Origin: Hypericum androsaemum
Taxonomy: Eukaryota; Streptophyta; Magnoliopsida; Malpighiales; Hypericaceae
NCBI GenBank assembly: GCA_963995505.1
Contig: OZ023190.1
Coordinates: 2,560,516-2,624,515 of the forward strand
DNA length: 64,000 nucleotides
Direction of reading: 5' to 3'
Below are positions 49,501 through 59,857 of the stretch, piece by piece. Each line of letters starts with the position of its first letter. Positions within the stretch are counted from its first letter, which is position 1. The notes under the pieces were generated by a model, which did not search any database, was not told the DNA's origin, and was given only the letters and a program-made list of their open reading frames with translations. The position numbers were made by a program, and so were the translations under genes.

Positions 49501-50274
49501 TGGAATTTTGATTCATGAAGAACATATATTTTGTACCTTTTAAAACATTCAATGTGGTACCCATAATTGAGGCCAAATTGTGCTCTTTAGTCTTATTGGT
49601 AACTGATTGGGACTAGTCCAGGCATCTTCTAATTCATAGTTATTTCATATGGATTACCAGACACACTGGTCCTTTCAAGTTTGTCTGTTCTTTCCTGATT
49701 AGAAATAGAGTTTGTCTGTCACTTAAATGATGGCTTGTAATTGCATGTTTTAGCTCTGAAATTTAAACGGAGAGTGCTTTGCCATAGCAATCCATTTGGC
49801 CTGCTTGAAACTGTCGGTGAACGCTCTGCTGCAGCGTTGTTGATATTCTGTCTTAATATGACTCTGCTTGGTTTGCATCTTACTGAAACTTAACAGATTC
49901 ATTCATATTTCTCTTCCTCTTGATTGCAGCTTGCAACAGAGCAAAGTAAAAATTTCAGGGAAAGAAATGTTTATATGATTTTGGCGCCAAATAAGGTCGC
50001 TATTCAGAAAGCTCAGGAAAAGACCAAGAAAAAGGACGATCCAATTGTAAGCGAAGTGCCAGCCGACCTAGACACTCCAGAGGTGAGCAGTAGCTTACGT
50101 ATGGTCGTAGACACTCCAGAGGTGCAAGCCAACCTAGACACTCCAGTGGTGCCAGCCAACGTAGACACTCCAGAGGTGAGCAGTAGCTTACGTGCGGTAG
50201 CTTACGTAGACACTCCCGAGGTGCCAGCCAACCTAGACACTCCAGAGGATAACAACGGTAGCTTACATACTTGA
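46583..50274 (+). CDS. Translation initiation factor IF-3, plastid type, nine exons
   Basis: Exons 46583-46884, 46981-47020, 47108-47167, 47274-47326, 48065-48120, 48220-48253, 48439-48511, 49365-49457 and 49930-50274 join to 351 aa. IF3 binds the small ribosomal subunit and checks start-codon selection. The N-terminal ~85 residues are Ser/Pro/His-rich without acidic residues, a chloroplast-type transit peptide. The IF3 N-domain begins near 101 (RSNSVRLIDGEQN, then PPVVKIMDYSKYKYE); the C-domain runs to about 260 (VRLKSARKFLTDGDKVK and GRENEFRNIAIELIKRF). The closest remembered relatives are Arabidopsis plastid IF3 (SVR9 group). The tail (about 285-343) is unusual: six DTPEV-type repeats. Dual targeting cannot be excluded. 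Confidence 0.92.
50071..50250 (+). repeat. Coding tandem repeat in the IF3 tail
   Basis: The word GACACTCCAGAGGTG and close variants recur six times at irregular spacing (24-45 bases), with two longer copies of GTGAGCAGTAGCTTACG. They encode DTPEV units separated by SSSLR or PANL spacers. The reading frame stays open through all copies. Confidence 0.9.
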
Positions 50275-51880
50275 ATGGCAAAGAGGTGAGCAGTCCTTAA
50301 TTATCCGGACGGTTTGGCATCTGTGTATGTATAGCTCTTGTGCATTAGATCATGCTTGTTCTAAGCATATAAATGTTTCATACGGACTCTAAGATTGAGA
50401 AACATTCGGATTAGCAACACTGAATCCGAGTCCTAGGAATTTGAGCTATAGCCGAACTGCTCGTTTATGTTCAACAGTTTTGCAGAAGGAATCATTTGCT
50501 CATGTTTATTGCTTCTTCGAACTTAAAACAAAATGCAGTACCGAATCGAGCTGCAACCAAGTTGTAGGACTCAAAGGGAAGAAAACTGTTGGTTTCTTGT
50601 AAAGAGCACCCAATAACTGGTATACCAGAAGGCTAGCTGTTTAGATCTTATATTTGGGTTCATATGTTAGTATAATCGGGGAGAACCTGGCGGAATTTTA
50701 TGATTAAAGTTTCAGTGCAGAAGGGTTATTTCCAAATTCAACCAGGTTCTCTGCAGTTGAACTCAAATTGGGTGCACACTGCATCCAATTTTATCTTTAT
50801 TGCACTCATTCATTCAGAACATGAAGATAAAAATCCATTTTTCTCTATAACTAAGTTGAGATTTATAAATGTTTTAAAAAACGTGTTTCGACTAGTTGAA
50901 CTGTGACTCGTGAGCTAGAATGGGTTGGTTCAACCCCTAAATCGGAAGGACGGTTGAACTAGTCTGTCTAGATCAAATTGATTTCTTTATTGGAAAAAAT
51001 GTTTATATTAAGATTGAAATTAAATTAAGATTTTGGTACTTGTAATATATGTATAAATTTTGCAGCAAAATTAGAGGATATTTAACTTTTTGGCACTTTA
51101 ATTCTAAGTAAATTTATTTTTAAATAAAAATTACCGTCTGACTAATGATCCGGTCGATTGGATCGAAAATTTGATCATTCCAATTTGAAGAGCAGAGAAG
51201 ATCGTTTTTAAAAACATTAGAATTTCTCCCTTTCGGGAAAAAAAGGGTTGGGATTTTATGAGTTGGATTATGGTGTATAAAATGTAGGTGGGGCTGCGTT
51301 GTCTTGGATGGAGAGGCTCTAACCATACGCAACTAACGATGGGAACTTGTCTTGGAGTTCAAGTTCTTGCATTGCAAGTATGTTCTGTTCTCTTCGGCCT
51401 TTTAATTGTAACGAACTGGAAAGTGCATATCTCAACTGTAAGAAGGCTTGCAACGTATCCTACGGATGTCGTATTGCTCCTTTTCGAGTTGGAATATAGT
51501 CGATTGAGTGAATATCTAGATTATCGGGTAATATAGAGTCCAAGATAATTTTCCCATTTGTCATCTCGGAAGTCACTCTTTGGGTGAAACATCGAAGGCT
51601 GCAACCATCAGGGAAAAAAAGCTATCTGAAAATGTAATTGAGGTATCAAGTCATTAATTAATGCAATTGTCTTTTTTAAGGACTACCGGTACTATTGAAC
51701 GTGCACCTAGAAAAAATCAATGTTCGATATATAACTCGACAAATTAAGTGCGTACTGATTAATTAGAGATCTCAAGTCGTTTTGGCTCAATATAAACAGA
51801 AAATCACCAACAAACACATGGATCAATTGTTAAACACATGGATCAATTCTTGAAGACATTGTTTAAGCGCATGTCTATTA
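50275..51880. other. IF3 3' region and intergenic
   Basis: Likely 3' UTR for a few hundred bases, then AT-rich DNA. The open frames at 50700-50906 and 51288-51536 show no recognisable family. Confidence 0.45.
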
Positions 51881-51889
51881 AATATTTAT

Positions 51890-52447
51890 GAGAAAAATCT
51901 CATTTAGTATCCTGTTGTTTCAGACTTTCAGAATTAAGACCATGTGATTTCAAATTGAGAATTTAGTACCTTGTGGTTTACACAATTTTTCCCGGGCAGG
52001 TCCAGGGCAGCTGCCCGACCATCTGGATTTGCAATGTCATATTTACGGTCTACATGGCGTGCCATCTCATCCTTTTTTATCCAGGCAATTGATGACGTGG
52101 CAAGTCATAAAATTTTAAAATGGTGCCAAATTTTTTGTATATTTTTTAAAATCATCAATATTTAAATTGATGATGTGGCAAGTCATTAAATTTGTGCATA
52201 AAAAAATTTGGCACCATTTTAAAATTTTATGACTTGCCACGTCATCAATTGCATGGATAAAAAAGGATGAGATGGCACGCCATGTAGACCGTAAATATGA
52301 CATGGCAAATCCAGTTGACCGAGCAGCTACTTTGGACCTGCCCAGGAAAAAATGTGTAAACCATAGGGTACTAAATTCCCAATTTAAAACTACATGGCCT
52401 TAATTCTGAAAGTCTGAAACTACAAGATACTTAATGGAACTTTTTCT
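51890..52447. mobile_element. Foldback MULE-type MITE, nearly fully palindromic
   Basis: A 558-bp element whose two halves are reverse complements almost to the centre (near 52165). Long matching blocks include TGGCACGCCAT/ATGGCGTGCCA, GACTTGCCACGTCATCAATTG and AAAATTTTATGACTTGCCA. It is flanked by an exact 9-bp duplication AATATTTAT (51881-51889 and 52448-52456). Ends GAGAAAAATCTCATTTAGTA and the subterminal GGTCCAGGGCAGCTGCCCG place it with the MULE family of this window. It holds no gene. Confidence 0.9.
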
Positions 52448-52551
52448 AATATTTATTGGAAGACATTTGTCATCTCTCAAAGGTCTCATCTAACACCAAC
52501 CTGGATTAATTAGCATTTCAAATACTAGGTAGTCTAAACCAAAAGAATATA

Positions 52552-53149
52552 GAGAAAAAAGTTTACTTTATTACAATGTAATTTCAAGTTTTTTTTAACT
52601 TAGTACCCTGTAGTAGTCTTTTCTTTTTGGTGACTAAGATTTTCTAAATTGGCACTGTTGGTGGCAATTTTTAACCGAAGTTAGTTTATCTTAACTACCC
52701 TTCCATGTCAGCATCATGTCATAGTTCTTTCTTATAGGTGGCTTTGACGTGGCAAACTAAAATATCAATTTCAACTGTAATCACCCTTAAAAAGAATTGT
52801 AATCAGAAAAAAAACCCTTATCCTAATTTTTGAATATGAAATATTTTGGTTTCAATTTCGGGTTTTAGTGGTGCAATGTTTCAGATTTTAAATTTTTGTT
52901 GACGGATTCAAATTGTGTATTTTTAGTTGCCACATCATCGCCACCTCGAAGAGATAAATATGATGTGGCGCTTACGTGAAAATGTCACGTGAGATAAACA
53001 AATTCTGGTAAAAACATTGTCACTATTTTATGAAACCTCTCCAAAAATATCAATTTAGGAAACTACACTTAACAAACAAGACAAAGCTAAACCATAAGAT
53101 ACTAAATTAAAAATGAGTAAACTACAAAATAGTAAAATAAAATTTTCCC
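52552..53149. mobile_element. MULE-like element upstream of CESA7
   Basis: About 598 bp. The left end GAGAAAAAAGTTTACTTTATTAC and right end (complement of GGGAAAATTTTATTTTACTA) are imperfect inverted repeats. Flanks AAGAATATA and AAAAATATC agree at 7 of 9 positions. Its inner arm (from 52640) matches the arm type of the 18746-21785 element. The right end is about 300 bases from the CESA7 start codon. Confidence 0.6.
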
Positions 53150-53446
53150 AAAAATATCAACGGGAAAGCCAAAAGAGAGGTAGGGGGTAGTTGAAGCTCA
53201 ACAGAAGAAGCTTAGCTTAACGGCAATGGCGACTCTGCACCCAACAAACTACCACCTTCTTCACCCTTCTTCTTTTTTTAACATCGACACGTTAGGTGAG
53301 CGAGAAAGAGATATCCAACTCACTACACTATATCCTCTGTCCCACTTCCAATAAACACACAGAAACTACACTTCCCATTGTACACCAACAAGCTAGGCCT
53401 TGCCTTGAGCTCATCCTTCTTCTTCCTCTCCTCTCCCATCTTCTCC
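53150..53446 (+). promoter_or_regulatory. CESA7 proximal promoter and 5' leader
   Basis: Only ~300 bases separate the transposon end from the ATG. A weak CTATATCC TATA-like motif is at 53328-53335. CTACCACCTTC near 53245 is reminiscent of, but does not match, the MYB AC elements (ACCTACC/ACCAACC) of secondary-wall genes. Confidence 0.35.
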
Positions 53447-56400
53447 ATGGAAGCCAGCGCCGGACTCGTTGCGGGCTCTCACAACCGCAACGAGCTCGTC
53501 GTCATCCATGGCCATGAAGAGGTAACTTACCCCAACACAACTTATGTTAGACATAATATATATGTTGGTCCAGAGATGGGTGAATTAGATTGTTTTCCTA
53601 TTTTTTTCTCAAATTTTAACCATGTTAGAACCATAATTTTAAAAAACGACCCGAAAGCTGACCCGAGATTTCTTCCGTCCTCCGAGTCGACGGATTCGAC
53701 CAGTATTTTGACCGGTCGGATTGGAACATTTTTCATATCCTATATTAAAAAATTCCTTTTAGCCCATTATGTATGTCTCTTCGTTGGTTTTTGGCGTTGT
53801 TTTTGCCTATTACCTATGTATCCTTTGTATCTCCACTCGCCCACCAAACCACGTAATTATAGGCAAAACAATTGATTGCATGCTTATATTTTTCACTGTA
53901 ATGCCTGGTTTATTCAATAATAGCACTGGTAGAGAAAAATAAAATAAAAAGTTGTTACTTATTTTATAAGAAAACTCATTAGTTATATAACACTTGTTTC
54001 ATTTCATCTTCAATCTAAATCTAATTGTTAACGGTATTTTTTTCACTAAATATCTACGACAAGTTATACCTACCAGAAATCGAACGTGGAATTTTCGTAA
54101 ATTTATGTACGCCGTAACCCGGGATATTTTTTTCTTGATGCAGCCAAAGCCATTGAAGAACCTGGACGGGCAAGTGTGTGAAATATGTGGGGATGAGGTA
54201 GGGTTGACAGTGGATGGAGACCTGTTTGTGGCTTGCAACGAGTGTGGGTTCCCAGCGTGTAGGCCTTGCTACGAGTACGAAAGAAGAGAGGGCAGCCAAC
54301 TTTGCCCCCAGTGCAAGACCAGATACAAGCGTCTTAAAGGTTCCGTCTTTTCCCAAATCGCTTCTTTCAAAAGGGTTTCTGCTTAAAAAATAGATTATCT
54401 AGCAAAAATCGATTTGTAGGAGAATCCGGATCAGTAAATATCTTAATTAAAAATATTCCAAAGCCAAAAACCTTTGGAATGTTGGAGATGAGATTACATA
54501 ATTTGTACGAGTATTTTTATTTCACTGATTAGTGTTATTTATTTTGGAATCGTTTGTTAGAATTTCATCTGGGTCCAGGATGGAACGACATAAATTTTAG
54601 GATAATCCTGATGGTCAACGAATATGAGCTAGAACTATCAGTTAACTAACATCAATATTTCCAATTCAAAACCAAACCTTACTAAAGCTGGTTACAAGGT
54701 CTTTGAAGCAATTGGAGTTTTACCAAGACATACAATTTTTTTTAAATATTTATATCACTGAGAGATAATTAAACCTTACTTTCGGTGACATCTGATAAAA
54801 TTGTAACGATGGTTTTAAAGGAAGCCCGAGGGTGGACGGAGACGAGGATGAAGACGACCTGGATGACATCGAACACGAGTTCAAAATCGAGGATGACCAA
54901 GACAAGAACAGGAACATCACCGAGGCCATGCTTCATGGGAAGATGGCTTACGGAAGGGGCCATGACGATGAGGAAAATTCCCATTTCCCACCTGTCATTT
55001 CCGGTGGAAGATCAAGGCAGGTTAGTACTTGTGTAACACATATAATTTTGTTACAATTTTTGTTTTTCGAATACGAGTGTATTATTATCGTAAGATTCAC
55101 CATAAAATTATGAAATGATGAATAACGCGTTAGGTGAGCGGAGAGTTCCCTCTCGGATCTCATGGAGACCAGGTTTTGGCCTCTTCACTACACAAGCGAG
55201 TTCATCCCTACCCTGTTTCTGAGCCCGGTAATTTATTTCATATGTCATCTAATTTTTCCTTTTTTCAATTTGGTATATAAATTAATTCCAGTTAATATTT
55301 GGATGAAGTTGATTATTTCTGTGAATTTTATTTAATGTTGTGTGAATAGGGAGTGCAAGATGGGAAGACAAGAAAGAGGGATGGAAGGAGAGGATGGATG
55401 ATTGGAAAATGCACCAAGGGAATCTGGGAGCTGAGCAGGACGATGACATGGATGCAACCATGTAAGATTGATTATTCACAAATACACTTATAATTAAAGA
55501 ATCGACTCAATTACTGCATTTTTTTAAGTAACATGTATATTACTCCGAATCAGTTGCGCCAAAAGTTCTACTAGCCACGACACTCCTAAACAAAATCAAC
55601 CCATCCCTAGTTTCGGCAGATTGTTTAGTCCCGTTCATCTTCGGCACAATAGCGCTCAATCAGCGAGCTTAGCTAATCTACTAAATTTTTGATTCCAGTT
55701 AGTAAGAAGATCTTGAAGTTGAAATATACATATTCCAGTTCTCTCACGTCAATCGCACGAATCTCTTATACATTCTCATTCAATCACGGCAACGTAGAGT
55801 AAACCGAAATAACCAGTTATAAAATTGTGTAACGTTGGTTGCATGCAGGTCTGATGAGGCGAGGCAGCCATTGTCAAGGAAAGTGTCAATTGCGTCGAGC
55901 AAGATCAACCCATACAGGATGGTGATAGTGGCTCGCCTTGCTATATTGGCCTTCTTTCTTCGGTACAGACTTATGAACCCGGTCCACGACGCGATCGGAC
56001 TCTGGCTCACATCCGTAATCTGCGAAATTTGGTTCGCTATTTCATGGATCCTCGACCAGTTCCCCAAGTGGTTCCCCATCGACCGTGAGACTTACTTGGA
56101 TCGCCTCTCTCTCAGGTAGATGATCCGCGGATCGTACAACACTTGTATCGATACGAAGAGCGACATGCTCTGCTCTCTGGAAGCCTGTATATAGCAAAAT
56201 ATGACATGACATGACATGACAACAATGGCATTGTATAAAAGAGGCTTGCTGCTAATGCAGGTACGAGAAAGAAGGCGAACCGAACATGCTCGCTCCGGTG
56301 GACTTCTTTGTTAGTACGGTGGATCCTATGAAGGAACCACCGTTGGTAACAGCAAACACCATGCTGTCAATCTTGGCTGTGGACTACCCGGTGGAGAAGA

Positions 56401-58902
56401 TCTCGTGCTACCTCTCCGACGACGGTGCTTCCATGTGCACCTTCGAGGCGATGTCGGAAACCGCTGAATTCGCTCGAAAATGGGTACCATTCTGCAAGAA
56501 GTTCAACATAGAGCCTCGAGCACCGGAGATGTACTTCACTCTGAAAGTGGACTATCTCAAGGACAAAGTCCAGCCTACCTTCGTGAAGGAACGCCGGGCC
56601 ATGAAGGTTTGCTGTTCGTGTAATCTGATAACTTTTCTCTGCTAACACTTTTAGAGGATTTATTTAGTTTTTTGCCTAATAACAGAGGGAGTATGAAGAA
56701 TTCAAGGTTCGGGTGAATGCGTTGGTAGCAAAAGCTCAGAAAGTTCCTCCAGAAGGATGGATCATGCAAGATGGGACACCATGGCCAGGGAACAACACCA
56801 AGGATCATCCGGGTATGATACAAGTGTTCCTTGGCCATAGCGGGGGTCACGATGTCGAAGGGAACGAACTACCTCGCCTAGTTTACGTATCTCGCGAGAA
56901 GAGGCCTGGCTTCTCGCATCACAAGAAGGCCGGAGCCATGAACGCCCTAGTAAGCCTTTAAAACACCATCTTTTAATATCTTCCATGAGTTCCTAGATGC
57001 TTTCAACTTGAATTGAATTGGAAAAATCTGCAGGTGCGAGTCTCAGCAGTACTCACCAATGCTCCCTTCATGCTGAACTTGGATTGTGATCACTACATCA
57101 ACAATAGCAAGGCTGTCCGAGAAGCGATGTGCTTTCTGATGGATCCCCAAATCGGAAAGAAAGTGTGCTACGTCCAATTTCCTCAGAGATTTGACGGCAT
57201 TGATAGAAACGATCGTTATGCGAACAGGAACACGGTCTTCTTCGATGTAAGTGCCTGCAAATCACACATGAAAACAGTATCAGTCGGTTAGTCCGAAATC
57301 GCGGTTTGAATGATGTTTATTTGTTCTTCACTATGCAGATTAACATGAAAGGTTTAGATGGCATCCAGGGTCCGGTCTATGTGGGCACCGGTTGCGTATT
57401 TAAAAGACGAGCGCTGTATGGTTACGAACCTCCCAAGGGCCCCAAGCGCCCGAAAATGGTGAGCTGTGATTGTTGCCCGTGCTTTGGCCGCCGCAAGAAA
57501 CAAAATGCTAAGAATGGAAATGCAGCAGGTACGGGCGAATTTCTTGGTTAATTTACTCTCCGGATTAACTACATGCCCCTCGTCCTAATACTGGCATATG
57601 TCACACAGGAAGAGAAGATGATAAGGAGCTATTAATGTCTCAGATGAACTTTGAAAAGAAATTCGGCCAGTCTGCAATTTTTGTTACCTCCACTTTAATG
57701 GACGAAGGAGGTGTCCCGCCTTCGTCTAGTCCCGCAGCGTTGCTCAAAGAAGCCATTCACGTAATCAGTTGCGGATACGAAGACAAAACCGAATGGGGAA
57801 TTGAGGTAACATAAATAAGCACAACCAAGGACTTGAACTTTGCTGATAATTTCACAATCTAAAGTAAGATGCCATCTCTTGTTCAGCTGGGGTGGATATA
57901 CGGTTCGATCACAGAGGATATCCTGACGGGGTTCAAGATGCATTGCCGTGGCTGGAGGTCTATCTACTGCATGCCAAAGAGACCTGCATTTAAGGGTTCA
58001 GCGCCAATCAACCTGTCGGATCGGCTCAACCAGGTGCTCCGTTGGGCTCTTGGTTCCGTCGAGATCTTCTTTAGCCGTCACAGTCCTTTATTGTATGGCT
58101 ACAAGGAAGGAAAGCTCAAGTGGCTCGAGAGGTTCGCCTACGCCAATACAACTATCTATCCCTTCACATCAATACCGCTTCTTGCCTACTGTACCCTGCC
58201 AGCCATCTGCTTGCTCACAGATAAATTCATCATGCCAGAGGTAACAACTCACTAACTCTTAATCTTTCCTTCTAGATTATTTTAACCATTGTGCTAACCA
58301 ACTCCTTTCACATGACACAGATAAGTACCTTCGCGAGTCTCTTCTTCATAGCGTTATTCATGTCGATCATTGCGACGGGCATTCTCGAGTTGAGGTGGAG
58401 CGGAGTTAGCATCGAAGAATGGTGGAGAAATGAGCAATTCTGGGTCATCGGTGGAATATCAGCTCACCTATTCGCGGTTGTGCAAGGTCTGCTGAAGGTT
58501 CTAGCTGGAATAGACACGAACTTCACGGTTACATCCAAGGCGAACGACGACGAGGATTTCGGAGAACTGTATGCATTCAAATGGACAACCTTGCTCATCC
58601 CTCCGACGACCATCCTGATAATCAACCTCGTTGGAGTCGTCGCGGGGATCTCTGATGCGATCAACAACGGGTACAACGCATGGGGGCCGCTATTCGGGAA
58701 GCTCTTCTTCGCCTTCTGGGTGATTGTCCACCTCTACCCGTTCCTGAAAGGTCTAATGGGGAAGCAGAACAGAACACCGACCATTGTTGTCATTTGGTCC
58801 GTGCTGTTGGCGTCGATCTTCTCCTTGCTTTGGGTTAAAATCGACCCGTTTGTCATGAAGACCAAAGGACCAGACACCAGCAAATGCGGAATCAACTGCT
58901 AA
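53447..58902 (+). CDS. CESA7: Cellulose synthase catalytic subunit, secondary wall, CESA7/IRX3 type
   Basis: Thirteen exons (53447-53521, 54144-54339, 54821-55020, 55134-55227, 55350-55461, 55849-56115, 56261-56606, 56686-56949, 57034-57246, 57339-57528, 57609-57805, 57887-58240, 58321-58902) give 1029 aa. The N-terminus [20 protein letters not shown] and the class-specific regions point to CESA7. The plasma-membrane rosette subunit polymerises glucan from UDP-glucose, working with CESA4 and CESA8 in xylem. Visible: RING zinc finger (C37, C40, C56, C59, C64, C67, C79, C82), two N-terminal membrane spans (about 240-300), catalytic DDG 368-370, DCD 535-537, TED 727-729, QVLRW 767-771, six C-terminal spans and terminal CGINC. 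One oddity is Cys 374 in GASMCTFE where CESAs normally have Leu. I rejected an in-frame upstream extension to 53378. Confidence 0.97.
56193..56222. repeat. TGACA microsatellite in CESA7 intron 6
   Basis: About four tandem TGACA units in the intron between exons 6 and 7. Confidence 0.8.
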
Positions 58903-58935
58903 GCTGCCCTATTTCATATGTTTGCCTTCTCAAGG

Positions 58936-58941
58936 AATAAA
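58936..58941 (+). terminator. CESA7 polyadenylation signal
   Basis: AATAAA 34 bases after the stop codon. It may be the near-upstream element for 3' end formation, though it is close to the stop. Confidence 0.45.
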
Positions 58942-59107
58942 GCTAAAGTGAGAGCATAATTCTCTAGAATATGCAGTGTGACCAGTTTTGTAATGGAACT
59001 TACAGTTGTAAAATAATTTTGAGTTTTGCCAACTTTTTTGTTTTTTGAGAATTAGTTTTGCCAACTTTGGTATACAACCTGATTCTTAATAGCAAAAGAG
59101 CAACAAC

Positions 59108-59224
59108 CTGCATCATCAGTCCTAGCTCTCTCAGCTCCGCTGCAGCCGGCAGCACGACGATCACGCTAGTCGTGTCGATCCCAGGTCCCACGAAAACCTC
59201 GACCCCGTCCTCGAACGAGAGTAC
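59108..59224 (-). pseudogene. Orphan exon-like fragment, family not recognised
   Basis: On the minus strand, an acceptor-like TTTGTTAG precedes 39 open codons (SFEDGVEVFVGPGIDTTSVI, then VVLPAAAELRELGLMMQ), ended by a donor-like CAG|GTTGTT. It is GC-rich against AT-rich flanks, consistent with a real exon or a decayed gene piece. An upstream piece near 59340 (LCLDGKAISR) with a GGGTAC donor may be the preceding exon. No start or end of a gene was found. Confidence 0.4.
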
Positions 59225-59229
59225 CTAAC

Positions 59230-59857
59230 AAACCCAGAAACCACGGTATTAAACAGAACAAGTATCTCTGTCATTCACGTGCTTCAAGTAAAAAACCAGA
59301 GAGGGTTTGGGTTTTGTACCCGCGAGAGATTGCTTTTCCGTCAAGGCAGAGGTTTTACTTTCGAACATTCAACTTTCCAAGTGACTTAACCGTTATGTAA
59401 ATATATTTTTTTATTGATATCAGAAAGAAAGAAAGAACTGACTAATCTAAATTTGAGTCGGTTAGGACTTTTCAATAGTGACAAACCTCTCGCAACGAAG
59501 ATTTATAACATGCATGAGACAACGCTCTCCTACACACTGAATTGGCCATTCGTTCAATTCCTTTCTTTCTCTTTGCAAGTGTTAATATATTTTTTGCAAG
59601 TGTTTCATGTACCGTTAGATAATCGTATAGATTTCAGATTGCTAGACTAAGTTGCTTCAAATGTAGAAGAAAAGTACGCTCTTTGCATTATAATTATCTG
59701 ACATATAAGTCCAATAATAAGCAAGCCCCAGCCTCAGTCCATCGGTACCCACTACATTATAATTGTCGCAGATGAGATGGACTAATGGAAGAAAAAAAAG
59801 ATGGTTAGAAATGGGTAAACTAAATAGACCAGCTCTAGACGGGCATACGCTAATTTA
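59230..59857. other. Intergenic between orphan exon and FBD gene
   Basis: AT-rich. Apart from the possible exon piece near 59340, I see nothing supportable. Confidence 0.4.

Noticed and set aside
53378..53446. Upstream in-frame extension of CESA7
   Set aside because: CESA7 proteins begin at the [16 protein letters not shown] start at 53447; the extension is hydrophobic leader translation with no family support.
53522..53875. Read-through of CESA7 exon 1 to a 165-aa product
   Set aside because: A clear GTAACT donor at 53522 and the matching acceptor at 54143 join to the zinc-finger exon.
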